Counted from the stretch's first letter, positions 12,201-24,304 are shown. The stretch is 60,000 nucleotides of DNA from Polytrichum commune (GCA_950295325.1 OX485804.1:49540001-49600000), one strand, 5' to 3'. Notes: generated from the sequence alone by a model not told the origin. Program-made: numbers and translations.

Positions 12201-15200
12201 GGTTTCCACTTGGTGGGTTTAAAACATCTATTTCACCCAATACATCCACTGTGATTGTGTGGACATAAGCTTAGTGGTAGGGTGCACCAAAAATCAAGTT
12301 CTAGGAAGGTCACCCATCCGAGCATTTTTCGAGCCTTAGGTGTCTTCATCTTGGACTTCTCATAAGAACTGAGCTACACATCCATTGTTTGCTAACTATG
12401 TTAAAATGTTAACTATTTTAGGTAGTTAACTCCTTCAAGTGCACTTTTCAAATTGGTTGGATACTATAATATTACTAAAGATATGGGTTCAAATATATGG
12501 CATGAGTGCCCTTGAATGTATATACATACTTTGTATTATAATCATCAATGTCACATATAAGTCTATTTTTATCTTCTCCTTGACATAAGATAATGTAATA
12601 AATGAAGTTTCAAACCGATAACAATAAAAAAATATGATTTTAAGACTTAGCGAGGCTCGTAGAGATTGTGTATATAGGTCGTGCTTTGAGCCCCTTGATC
12701 CTTTAACAGTCAAGCCATACCTCCATAAATAATGCAAACAAAGACTCACATGATGTGACATAGCCACATGTGGATCTGCAGACAGGCTTACGGCTTACCT
12801 ATTGTTATGAGTGGGTGTGCCAAGCTCCGAATAATGACACCCTGGCCCTCCAAAAATGCACCTAAAATAAGTCCGAGATCAAACCCCACAAATGTGTGGT
12901 TACAGATAAAAAGAACCGGTCTTTCCTTGGTAATCTCTGGTAAACCTCTTGTGACCAATCCATTTTCCTTCGTAGTCAAATATACAGGACTGAAGAGCTG
13001 CTTCATTATGCTGCACACACCCAGATGAATAAAACAACTCCAGTGAGAAGATTGATCCTAAGAAAATCGTAAGCCTGTCAAGTTTTTAAAAAGATAAAAA
13101 GAGGCTGGAGGAACATTAATGCAGTTCAGAAGTGTTTCAATGCCATAAAGTTGCAACATGTTGACCGAACGCACACAAGGAGTACCTTCACAGACATCTA
13201 AAAACTTGATGAGGATAGAGGTATATGGGTGTTAATCGGTTCATTTTTCATGTTCTTCAACTTCTACTGAATGTATTTACCCAACAATACTTGTGATGCA
13301 TTAGCAAATTTATGATGAAGCATCAACAAAACTAGGAATGAAAATTAGACCTCTCCTGATTTTAGTTATGGTTATCGGAAGTTCATGTTTGTTGATTCCT
13401 TATTCGAATACAAAGGTCCTCCCTATTGTATTCGTTATTGCGAGTGGATTAGCTCATAAAATTTGAAGATGTAGTCCAATCTCTTTTAAATAAGTGTATG
13501 TATGCTATTTTTTCTTTGATCCTCACCTAACCACACACCAATCAAATATAGGTTTCCAATTAAGAAAACTAACCAAATAACACCCGCAGACCTTATATTC
13601 TCTTGAACCAAGATGAGAACTAAATTATATGCATTTTATGCTCATTCGCTACATATAAGAATTGATAAAAGCAAGCAAATTACACACTTGAGGTGAACTT
13701 TGCGGAACACATCCATCTCATCTTCGGAAGGTGGTATGTAGTCGGTGACAACATTTCGTGGTTTTGAACGCCTGTACATGTTTGTCGCCTTGATCAGGCT
13801 TACCAGCTCCACGCCTTCTTCCTGGATATTATGCAACCAAAAAACAAGATCAGCACAACATTTTGTATCAAGAATCCAAACTATGAGGCCCAGAAAACAT
13901 TAAACCTCCCATTCCCAAATCACCTCCCAATACTCACTAAACTAAAAATCTAAACTATTGTGGCCCACATTATTCATCATCGATCTGCGCAAATTGTCTT
14001 GCGATCACTTAGGTGGCAACTAGAGAGGTTGTCATATAAGACTTGGTGTGAAAACCACATTAATTAACATGTCACATCAATTTTATATTAGACTACATCA
14101 CAAGGGGAAGATGGAATAATTCTTACCAAAAGAAGGGCATCATTACAATTGGGGAAGTAACGCACTATAGCAGAGGGAATAGACTGCTTGAGCCTCCTTG
14201 CCTCACTTGCATTGATCTCCTTCCCACTGATACCCAAGGTTGCAGGAATTAAAGTAAAAAAAATTGAGCAGCATGGCAATCGGAAAGGCACAATGTGAGT
14301 AATCTTTTCCACCATTATCAAAGTTCTATTTTTTGAGGGATAAGGAGGGATAAGGTGCATTGATGACAACCACAATTACTCTACCTTGCCCATCTATGAT
14401 ACATTGTCAAGTTGGGAGTAGTTCCAACTTGCGATGGTTGTAGTTTGCTTTCATTGGTTCTATTTTGTTTGTAGTTACTATGTGGCACACCCAGAGGAAA
14501 TTTCAAGGTAATTACTCTTTGACAAACTTCCCACTAGAATCCATAAATTGCTTGTCTCCCCTGCACGGATTGCATCAATAGGAGGAATGTTCATTGAGGT
14601 ATAATCCATTCTTCAACTACAATTAGTAGTTGTGAAGGGTGGCTTAAACCCAAGGCCTTAACCTAGATCCCAGGGGAAATGTGAGGTTAAGCTTTCTAAG
14701 GCCAAATTGGTGCTCAAATGGGTGACCATCCTAGCAGTTTATCCTTACCATCTATGGTCCGCCCAATCATAATGGGGGCTTGTGGGTGAACTAGATTTTT
14801 TCAACCAACAATGTGAGAACCTAGAGGAGATAGGTGTGGGCCAGCTAGTCCACACCCATTCAAGATGTTCACCTTTGAAAGGAGGCAATAGTCTTTAGGG
14901 GGCCTCTAATTCTCGTGATGCCCATTTTAAGATTACATATTGACTTAGATCAACTCAACAATGAAGCAACACCATAATTCACGCCATGGCAACATTGTAG
15001 TCAGACTATTTTGATAGTTGTGTGTAAACAACAAAATTCGTAGTTGAGATTGAAAGTGGGCCCACACCACAACCACTCAAGTAGATGTGTGTAAATGCCT
15101 TTTATAAGCTCATAGGCACTTGGATGTTGGTAATTTATACTGCTTGCAATATTTCCTACTATTTTTTAGCATGAAAATCACAAGGTAGATCTCCCACACC

Positions 15201-18200
15201 TAGCCAGCAGAAGGACATCAGCTTTGACACTCTTCATCTGCCGCACTGCACTTCGAGCAGCCATTTGGAGCTGCTGCAATCTCCTAGGGCCAATATCTCT
15301 TGGCCATACGACTGAAGCTATCTGCATTGGCAACAAGGGTTTAGGGTTTAAGGTTTAACGTAAGTGGGCCTAAATTGGACACTTATAGCTCTGCACCCAC
15401 TTCTCCTACGATATCAAACACATGAATAGTACAAGATGATGAACAAATCCAAATCGAGGCCATACTTATTTTCCTTATAATTCTGGAGCTCATATGAATA
15501 TCTTAATCATTGCCAAAGTGAAGGTTCTCTTTTGTCATGAATGATCATATAGGTCCCCCAAATTAAGTTGACGATTGAACTTAAAATAGTTAACATACTT
15601 TGAACACATAGTTCAAATCCCTATTATACACATGTCTTTTTAATGACCATTCTTAGATCCACTCTTAACCATATACATCTCAAATATAGGTGACTGATAA
15701 AGATAAGTAACCAAATTAGATCCCGCTCACCTTAGGTCATTTTTGCAGGTTAACATTCCCTTTTGCAATGATGTATTTCCTCCCATCTCTCTTGATAATA
15801 CTACCTGTGACTTAGATATGTGTACCCTGATGTCTGCTGATAAAACGCTGGGAGGAACTCACAGCAATAACACGAAGCACATCTCGCATAGCAGACATGA
15901 AGGTCTGCTGTGATTTCTCCAGCTTTGGAAGAGAGTGCTTTGCAATTGCTTTTGCAGTGGTAGTTGGATCACCTGACAGAATCCCATCAATTGAATGTTA
16001 TCTCTTGGTACCCAACAGTTCTATAAAATCTTGGTAAACCTCAAGAAAACCTGCTTGAAAGCGAATTCTTGAGGTTTCTGCCAATGTATTAGTTATTCTT
16101 AAAGTCTCTCAAAAACTCATCGTTTAGGAGGGAAGACAACTATATAGAAATGAGCACTTTATCGAACTATCAAGACCAACATTTTAAGGATAATTCAATT
16201 TTATATTGCGTAAGTGCCTAACCTATACATTTGACATCTTGTGAACAATTGTGAACAATGTTTGTGGATAAAGATGAAGGCATCGCTTATCTAATTTCAA
16301 TTAAAAAGTGGTTCATAAAAAGTATGAAACATCATGTGTGTGTGTGGGTTGGGGGGGGGGGCACAAAGTGGCAAATCTTTTCAAAACAATACTTCAACAT
16401 GTTTCCTAGCTATGAATAGTGAGTGTGCAATTAGGATTTTTTGTCACAACTATGAGGTAATTGACTCCTACCTAGAGCCAAGGAGAAGAGGAATGGCAAA
16501 GTTGAGGAGACTGGTCCTGGTGCCGCTTCAAGCATTGCAAGTGCATCAGGCATAATGTCATCCTTGGTGCACCATGTTGCTGTTACAACCAACACAATAC
16601 TTACAAATTTGTGTCATATCACTGCATCAAAGGGGATTAACGGGTGTTCCTCTAGAAAATACGGTGCAATAAAAGTGAAGGTCCTCTTCAATGTTTCAAA
16701 GTAAAAAAATCATAGAAGTATGATAATCATTTAGGTATCATAAGTTTGTTTCGAAGATACAGTAAGTACATTTCCAACAATATTAATCAAATATACAAAA
16801 TATCCCATGAATAAGCACATTACTTCATAGCTCCCCTGAAAACACCCTTCATCTCAGGTGGTTCATGTCGCTACAAACAAGTAACCCCCCCCCCCCCCCC
16901 CCCCCCCCCCAACACACACACACACACACACACCATGAATTTCAACGTCATAACCTGCCAATAGCCATTTAAAATTCTAAAGATTTACAGCCTACACAAG
17001 ACAACCATGTAACCGGAGAACAGGAGTTTTATTCCCTTGAGTTTATGTAGTCCTTTGTCAATAAAGTACAGCCAACAGAAAGGACTCCAGAGTTTTGTAA
17101 GTAATCAATCACAAGCAAAAAGAGAGAAAATTCAAATACTTCAAACTTGAAGGGAGTTGAGAATAAAAAGGAAAGAGGCATACCAGGGTTGACAAGAATT
17201 AATACCAAATCAACATCAGGATTGCGTGCGGCAAGAGATATTGCAAGCAATGCTCCGTATCCCTCCCCCATAACATATATGGGCCTCCCTGGCCGTAGAG
17301 ATAGCTCCTCTTTGATAGTCGACTCTATTAACTTTATCAGACCTGGAACACACTCCATTTGTTCACAACCGAGTCAAGGACGATTGTAGGAATGTAGAAT
17401 GACACATAATTAGAACATGATGAGCCTGCAATGTCTTGCTTGAGTATTAAAAACTACACGAAATAGTCCTATTAGTGTGGGCCACAGAAATTCCTTAAAA
17501 CCCACATGGACCATGTGGACCACGTCAATTTTCAATCCCTGTCAAATCTCTAGTTTGAACTCAAATGTTTTTCTAGGAAGTTGTTGCAAGTGACTATTTT
17601 ATGGTGCTTTTGTACTTGACCTAAGACTCAAGGTGTTGGTCAGAAGTCTCCATGAAAACTTAGAGGAAGACCCGGGGTCTTCAACCCACATAATTTGCAC
17701 CATGAGTAGACAATTAGTGTGGCCCACATCAATAATTTCCACATTTAATTTTCCCCCACACTAATAGGACTATTTAGTGTACAACCCAGTGAAGCACATA
17801 AAGTTCATTTGTCATCTTTCTAAACATCACCAAGGTTTCTGTACTGCAGGAGTAAATACACACAAACTGAGGTGTCAGTGATCCAGCAGTTTATCTATTG
17901 CCCACCTTTATTTGAGGTAGTATCACTGATGGGTACATGCAAACATCGAACCTCAAATAACCTGTATCCACATGGAAAGTAATCCACAAACCAGACATGG
18001 TTAGTATGTACCAGTGTGGGACTGGTATTTTCTTTTTTTTAATACCATTCGGATTTCAATAATGAGAATTTCACTTTTTTTTGTTTACCAATAGGGTATG
18101 GGTAGTTGACAGTATCTGTGTTTCCGATACCATTCGGGTCTGTATACCATGCAAGAACCTTCATACCTAGGCAAATTCGTCCTCGTACCTAGGCAAAATC

Positions 18201-20042
18201 GTCCTAGTATGGTGTCTACCCAAATAATAAGTCTGATATACAAAGATTCTCTCACCTTTGACATACCCACCAAATATCAACATTCTAGTGGTATTACAAT
18301 TTTGATACCCATGGGTAGGTTCTTTGACACCATGATTGATGTATTTATTGATACCCATGCATTCACCTGTATACCAATCCAACGTTGGTATGTACTTCAT
18401 GCAATTTGTGTATGAGGATATACGATTCTACGATTTTCACCCCACCTTTCACATGCTACCACAAGAATATATACAGAAGGAAGATAGATTATACCGTGCA
18501 AGCTTCTTTTGATGCAATGTCAAACTCAATCCATTGCAGATTATATCTGCAAAACAGAGAACACCACTTACAAGATTCAGCATTGAGTACTTTGACAATC
18601 ATGAAGCAATCTGTGAACAGAATTCCACGCTTATGTTATCACTTCTCCACTTACAGGATAAGCTCCTCACCACGCTCACACAATCAACCGTAGTGGCCAG
18701 GCCAAGCGATTTTGTTGACATGTGTATTCTTGACTAGATACAAGGAGGCACATTCTAAATTGTAACTGATGACCTTGCCATGGCATGACCACTGCATCCA
18801 GTTATGGAAACATGTCACCTTGCCATGTGCGCCTACTACAACCCATGGCAAGGTTCCTTACATCTAATAGAGTTATCCACTAACTCAACATGACTTTTGA
18901 TTGGGAGTTGGTTGTGGTGCATACAATACCTTCCATGTTCGATATGTTTTAGTTCATGCTTGGAGGTAGTGGGGGAGGTTTGAACAAAGAACAGTCTATT
19001 GGTTCATTGAGGATCAAATTCAATTTGCCATGCCAAGAGGTGCTAAAATGAGTTTGACCTTAATGAACCCAAAACAGGTCACTCTTCATTCAAATTCAAA
19101 CACTACCTCCAAGGATGCAGCACATGTGAAAAGAAATTATAGATATTATATGCAAGACTACCGATGGAAATCATAGGGGACCAAATGAGTCCCAATGAGT
19201 CAAAGGATAACTCTACTGCCTAATTCATAACATTTGGACTTTCACAGATCTAGTGGTAGTCAGGGCTTTGAAATTAATATACGTGTACACCATGCTTTTT
19301 CAGGAGACTGATCATCCTAGACCAAAGCAACAAACACGATAGGCATCCGCATTCATGGACTGCATCTCGCAAATTGCACTGGTCGTAACATGATGAAAAA
19401 ACAGAAGATTGTGAAGAAACACAAACCTGGAAGGCAAAGAAAGAGAGGTGCATTATCAGGGCATATTTGAGCCTCCACAGGACTATACCACCGTGGCGGC
19501 CCACTGTCTGCTTCCAAAAGCTCCTGAACCTTCTCCCCCAACAAAGCCCCTAAATCTTTCTCATCCTGCCTAGCCGTTGCCTCCTCTTTCTGTGCTGAAT
19601 TAATTTCACCAGGAGCTGATATTCTCTCCAAAAAAGCCACTCGAGCATCCCTCTCCTTCATACCAGTTTTTGAGAATTTCTTCATAATTGTGGCTCTTTT
19701 CAAGCCTTCTTTCTTCATCTTTGCAACATCATCGTAACCTTCTCTGATTTTTCTCCTTTCGTCCAAAATTCTCTTATCTGAGGAGAAAACAATTGTGATG
19801 TCTTCCTGCTGCCTCCTTGCAACCTTAACTACATCGTGTGTTCTCGAGAAACTCGTAAAAGGAGAATCCTTGAATTTGAACTGACTTCCCCTCATCAGTT
19901 GCAATTCTTTGTTCTTTGCAACTGGGGTTGGTATGTGTACCAATCCCCCACATATGAGATCCATTCTGTTTATAAAACACAAGACAATCAAAAAGAGATC
20001 CATTGCCTTGAGCAATAGTTTTCTGTAGAAATGTTGATTCAA
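9210..20042 (-). CDS. Phytyl ester synthase / DGAT-like acyltransferase (hydrolase triad lost), 15 exons
   Basis: Homologue of plastid phytyl ester synthases, which move fatty acids onto phytol or diacylglycerol. Exons (minus): 20042?-19427, 18546-18495, 17961-17906, 17342-17184, 16579-16472, 15972-15863, 15321-15200, 14226-14127, 13821-13688, 13010-12799, 11844-11687, 10922-10809, 10648-10566, 9668-9568, 9394-9210. Every junction keeps frame. Order: lysine/glutamate-rich N-terminus, PRWYSPVE, LPG and strand motifs of an alpha/beta hydrolase (exons 1-8), then an LPLAT-like half with NHTFVGFD (exon 10), LLPGGMREAVKRK (exon 11) and PEFVRIAIRHGA (exon 12), ending LLKKREEDPY...FDP. The nucleophile-elbow Ser is Gly (GEGYGA), the GKD Asp is Glu, and the GH motif His is Asp (NCNDALLL). 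Intron 12 has a GC donor. The start is uncertain: no transit peptide is visible in exon 1, so an upstream exon is likely. About 769 codons are accounted for, near the family's usual length. Confidence 0.9.
10180..10500 (+). repeat. Dispersed repeat family A, in intron 13 of the acyltransferase-like gene
   Basis: Near-complete family A copy: 'tggacacctaaattcaagtgg', 'ggatcttaagaacggacatc', 'tatgcgctcaa', 'tctaggttcacgaatcg', 'gatatttatacgagctccaaaagttatgagg', 'ctcctaggagaagtgggct'. It lies opposite to the direction of gene transcription. Confidence 0.8.
11250..11610 (+). repeat. Dispersed repeat family A, in intron 11 of the acyltransferase-like gene
   Basis: Near-complete copy: 'cagacacctacattgagtgg', 'gacatgtgtttaaagagcttgga', 'tgatcatttaatga', 'gaatctttactttgatcatgaa', 'cacatgagctccaaaatttatgagg', 'cttggagaagtggactgg'. 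Confidence 0.8.
13205..13600 (+). repeat. Dispersed repeat family B, in intron 9 of the acyltransferase-like gene
   Basis: A copy of about 400 bp matching 24305-24680 along its length: 'gtgttaatcggttcattttt', 'catgttcttcaacttctac', 'gcattagcaaatttatg', 'gtccaatctctttt', 'tgatcctcacctaacca'. The ends form imperfect inverted repeats (start 'ggtatatgggtgttaatcggtt', end 'accaaataacacccgcagacctta'), so it is probably a MITE. Confidence 0.75.
15390..15740 (-). repeat. Dispersed repeat family A, in intron 6 of the acyltransferase-like gene
   Basis: Minus-strand copy: 'cacccacttctcctacgatatcaaacaca', 'atgaatatcttaatcattgccaaagtgaag', 'tgacgattgaacttaaaatagttaac', and 'taggtgactgataaagataagtaaccaa' at the end. 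Confidence 0.8.
16335..16361. repeat. (TG)6 GG TT G11 simple repeat in intron 5
   Basis: Plus strand: six TG, GG, TT and eleven G. It lies in intron 5 of the minus-strand gene, so the transcript carries C11-AACC-(CA)n. It is complementary to the tract at 16885-16932 on the other side of exon 5. Confidence 0.95.
16885..16932. repeat. C26 AA (CA)10 simple repeat in intron 4
   Basis: Plus strand: 26 consecutive C, AA and ten CA. The minus-strand transcript of intron 4 therefore carries (UG)n-UU-G26, which could pair with the intron 5 tract or form G-rich structure. The exact homopolymer length is prone to sequencing error. Confidence 0.95.
17457..17779. mobile_element. MITE, CACTAAA family, in intron 3 of the acyltransferase-like gene
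   Basis: 323 bp with about 26-bp terminal inverted repeats: left CACGAAATAGTCCTATTAGT, right (read on the minus strand) CACTAAATAGTCCTATTAGT. It is flanked by TA on both sides (17455-17456, 17780-17781). The interior shares 'gtgggccaca' and 'ccacatcaat'-type motifs with the copy at 58395-58747. No coding capacity. Confidence 0.85.
18870..19213. mobile_element. MITE, GAGTTATCC family, copy 1 (intron 1 of the acyltransferase-like gene)
   Basis: 344 bp flanked by TA (18868-18869, 19214-19215). The inverted ends are GAGTTATCCACTAACTCAAC at the left and GAGTTATCCTTTGACTCATT for the right end read on the minus strand. The interior ('catgcttggaggtagtg', 'catgccaagaggtgctaaaatgag', 'caaacactacctccaagga') is shared with the copies at 32488-32836 and 35827-36181. 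The element is itself largely palindromic. Its TA duplication and small size fit a mariner-type MITE. Confidence 0.85.
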
Positions 20043-20289
20043 GAGGGGATCAGAAAAAAATTATTCTTTATATAATCACTAGAAGAATGTTGCAGTGAAC
20101 CCCATCACAGAATAAAATGTGTGATTCTAATATGGGAAAAACCTACTCATTCCAGTGAAATGCAAAAATTCCGCTGCTGTGAACAATATTACAGAAAGAT
20201 GACCCTGACTTCGTCAATGTGGATAGACTGTATTTCTAAACAAAGAAGAGCAAATATCATAGACTTTGACCAATGTAAGATATGTGGGC

Positions 20290-22975
20290 CTTATGTGGTC
20301 ACTCTTCTTAATTGAACACCTATATTTCAATAATGTATGGCAAGGCTTGTAGTTAAGAATAAACACCAAGAAGCTGTGTGTTACGATGAAATTTGACTAT
20401 GTGCTCAAATCATATTACCCATTCTAGGTTCAATTGTTAACAGAAGTGGGAGGGTCTATGTGATCACTCCAGGAGGATGAGAATCTTCACTTTGACCTCC
20501 TATAACTTTTGCGTCACGTGAAACTATGATTATGAAACTTGAAATGACAATCTGCGTGATTCACAATTGCTAACAGGATGAAGCGATTCCCAATTTGATC
20601 CAACAGTCAAAGTACCTAAATGACGCATAATAGACATTTCCAAGTTTGACATTCTATGGAGCCAATGCCTATGGTAGATGGTGGCTACAATATTGTGACA
20701 ACAAAAATAGGATATTGATCTGAACTTGTGCATTCCAACTAAATCAAAGGGTGTTTCGAATTGTCTTCTTGGAACATTGACCTGACACTCTTAGCCATTG
20801 TTCATGACCGGTATAATGTTTCTCATCTGCCAAGAAATCCGTCACAAAACAAAACTAAGAAAAAACGCTTACACAGCAAAATGTGATGTAATTGCATCCA
20901 AGAAACGACAGATCGGATCTTAAACCTCCAACAGTTTCCTGCACCAGGAAAAGTAGCAAACAATTTCGTGGGTTCCCTCGAATTTAGGTAGCTGGAATAA
21001 GGTATGTGGGCCTTATGTGATCACTCCTTAATCATACACCTATATTTAAGCGATGTATGGCAACGGTTCTATACAAGAATGGAAGCTAAGAAAATATGCG
21101 ATACATTGAGATTGGACTATGTGCTCAAAGTACATCAAATTCAACAGTAAGCATCACAATTAGGAGGGCCTCTGTGATCACGTAAAGAGAAAGGGAATCT
21201 TCACTTTGACCTCCTATAACATTTGCACCCAAACCTCATTTTGAAACTTGAAATGATGATCTGGATCCATAGCAATTGCTAATCATATGAAACAATTCCA
21301 AGCCAGTCCAACCGTCAATATTCTATGTGAAGTTGGAAGTATCCACAATAGACCCGCATACCTTAGTAGCACACAATTTCGTGGCTTCCTCCAAATTTTT
21401 GGTAGCTGGAATTAAGGACTGAGGATCTTACGTGGTCATTCTTCTTACTCGGACACCTATATTTGAGTGATTATATGGTAAGGATTGTAATCAACGGCGG
21501 ACACTCAAAAGAACTATGTTACGTTGAGATTGGACTATGTATTCAATACATCTTAGACAACATCCCAGGTTGATTGTCAACACAATTGGGAGGGCATATG
21601 TCACCACGTAAAGAGAAAGAGAATCTTCACTTTAAATTTTGTATAGCTTTTGTATCTCAAACCTGATTCCAAAACTTGAGATGAGCGTTCTGCATGATTC
21701 ATCGCAATTGCTAACCGGATGAGAAAACTCACAATCCAATCCTACACCAAAATTATTTGTGCAGTTGGAAGTGCCCACAATAGGTCCACGTACCTCAGTA
21801 GCGCAAAATTGTCTGGGTTCCTCCAATTTTTGGTAGCTGGAATTAGTTTCTGGGATGCAAGAGGTTTCCAATGCAAGATACACCGCTAGCTATAATTTCC
21901 ACATAGCCATGAACCATCACCACATCCATGTCCTCACTTGGAAACAACAAATACACAAAACAGGCCTCTAAGGAACAAAAACAAAAACAAAAACAAAAAA
22001 ACATCCATCAAACCAACAAAAGCGGCCACTGCAATTTACCAGTTGCAATCTTGGTCTCCTCCGATCATCACCGTCCCACAGAGCAAATTCCTCCGGTTTG
22101 GATCCACCAATGAGCGCAGACAAGCAGGAAACTTAAAAGAGAGAGCACCGAAAATTTCCTCAAGTGGGTTTGGGATGCGTAAGGTGTGTTATGCAATTGT
22201 GTGAATCCAAGTGGAGAGAGAGCGGTGTGAATGGGATCAAGCTTGCGAAGGCGTGTGGGACGAGTCATCGTCATGGACATAGCCGACAATTTCAATAACC
22301 TCCAACCTTTTGAAGGTAAGGCACTTATGTGGGCTTAATGGACACTTCCAACTTCACATACAATCTTTGGCTGTTGGATGGGCTTGTGAATTGTCTCATC
22401 TAGTTAGCAATTGTAAATCATGAAGATTGTTGTTTCAATTGTCGTAGTCAGCGTTGAGATGCAAAAGTTATGAGAGGCCAAAGTGAGGATTCTTCATTCT
22501 TTTTCAAGGATTTGCATAGGCCCTCCCAATTATTGTGTTACTTACTGAACTTGGAATGATGGATTTGGAGTATATGGTCCAATCTCGTCGTAACACAAGT
22601 CTACTTAATGTCCGTTCTTAATTGCAAGCCTTGTCTTATACCATTGAAATATAGGCGTATGCATAAGACTGGTGTTCAATCAAGGCATGCTTACCTTATG
22701 TGGGCGTTATGTGGTCACTCATCTTGATTGGACACCAATATTTGAGTGGTTACTGACAAGGTTTGTGGTTGAGAGTGGACTATGTGTTGAAATTGTAGAC
22801 AGAGAACGAGAATCTTCACTTTGATCCTTAATAACATTCTCATCTCATGAAACTTTGATTCTGAAACTTGAAATGATAGTCTTTGTGATTGTTGCCTTGA
22901 TGAGACAATTCCCAATCCGATCCAATGGCCAAAATCAGCCCAAAAACGGGGGTTATAACTACCCACAACCAAGCC
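20290..22975. repeat. Cluster of family A-related repeats (three tandem, then inverted pair)
   Basis: A diverged subfamily of A occurs at about 20290-20720 (+), 21005-21370 (+), 21415-21800 (+), 22310-22690 (-) and 22695-22975 (+). Each has the 'atgtgggcc(t)tatgtggtcactc' start, a 'cacctatatttgag'-like block, 'ttggactatgtgctcaaa', 'gagaatcttcactttgacctc', and a tail 'gaaacttgaaatga.. aatctg' that standard A lacks. The spaces between are short and AT-rich. No gene is seen here apart from a candidate 5' exon near 22.1-22.3 kb. Confidence 0.75.
22068..22295 (-). other. Candidate 5' exon with transit-peptide-like sequence
   Basis: A minus-strand frame beginning MKLSAMSMTMTRPTRLRKLD is rich in Ser, Thr, Leu and Arg and poor in acidic residues, as plastid transit peptides are. 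A possible donor (GACG|GTGATG) occurs near its end. It lies 2 kb upstream of exon 1 of the acyltransferase-like gene, whose start is not visible. The only link is position and composition; a chance frame is quite possible. Confidence 0.25.
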
Positions 22976-23009
22976 ACATACCTTGTGTAAGTGAAGGCAA
23001 ACGTGCCTA

Positions 23010-23420
23010 ATTCATTTACTTATTCTATTGGATACCTATATTTGAGTTGTATGTGGTTGGATGTGGCTCCAAGAACAGATACTAAAAGGACATGTGGTTT
23101 AAAAAGATTGGACTACATGCTCAATATATATGATAACAATTCCAAGCTCAAAAATCAACATGATTGAAGAGATCCATATGACCACTTAATGAGCGCGAGA
23201 CTCTTCACTTTGATAGCGAATAAGATATTCATATGAGCTCCGTAAATTTTGAGGAAAGTGGCTTTGGCCTCGATTTGGATTTGCTAATTATCTCACGCTC
23301 ATCGCGTGTTTCATATCCTTGAAGAAGTGGGCTAGTCGTAAAAAGTGGCCATTTAAGACGCATCCACCTTAGTCTTTGTTCCGGAGAGAGAAGACTCAAG
23401 TAACTTGACACCGAAGTTAT
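23010..23420 (+). repeat. Dispersed repeat family A, near-complete copy
   Basis: Shows 'ttggatacctatatttgagttg', 'gtggttggatgtggctccaagaacagatac', 'gacatgtggtttaaaaagattggactac', 'gactcttcactttgatagcgaataagatattcatatgagctcc', 'ctcgatttggatttgctaatta' and 'ccttgaagaagtgggctagtc'. It is one of the best reference copies for the family. Confidence 0.85.
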
Positions 23421-24304
23421 GAAAGAATTCATCATGATGAGCATTGAGGCATAGATGATGGTGGTGGGTAGCCTATATACTTAACAAGTGATGTGTCTCC
23501 CTCCGATTCACCGCAAAAGTTGGGTGGGGTTGGTGTGTGGATTTTGGTAGCTTGCCGTGCAAAACAGTGTCTGGGGACATTTTTGGGGCATAATCGGTCA
23601 AGATCCTAGTGATTCCAAGTCCAACCGGTTAGGTCTTGTGACCTTACGGTTTCTACTTAATAATTTGAGGTATATTCCATAGATTTTTCTAAAACGATAA
23701 GGTTTTTTCTTCTAAAGTCTTGAATTTCAATTGGCCATTTCTCTAACTTAACTGGTTCATCTACAAGGTCGAGGTATCTATAGTTGATTAGGTCCATTTA
23801 ACCGCTCACTAGGGTCATATATTGCCAACATGGATGAGATTTATATTTTTTTAGGCGAGTAGAGTTAAGGTTTATGTGGTGGCAGCTTGTGATTGATTAC
23901 CCTCATAAGAGTTTTGACAACTGTTGTAGCCAAGCACTAGCATTTAGGTGAGTGGTTATGGGTTAACCTATAGATTGATTATGTGTTACCCTAACTTTAC
24001 CACTTTAAACTTTATAGCAATTTCCATATCCATGAAAAAAATTAAACTTTTTTTTTTTGCATTCTCCTTAGAATTTGTTTCTCTTTACAAGAAAAATAAT
24101 TCCCCGCTATTACACCTCCCAAACATATGCAAACTCTCTTATTCTATCGGTTGTAGATGCCCAAACCTTAACTAGCAGTCGGTTTTCCCTGTTCATTGGT
24201 GCAAAACGTTTCTTACACTGCAACTTTTCTTACTCTTAGCCACATCTCATTGGATCCATCCTGCGGCCAGCAAGCCATCAAGGTCTCTCTCCACACCTGA
24301 CCGC
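23421..24304. other. Gene-free AT-rich stretch
   Basis: Only short frames without domains; no RNA gene or mobile-element terminus was recognised. Confidence 0.4.
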
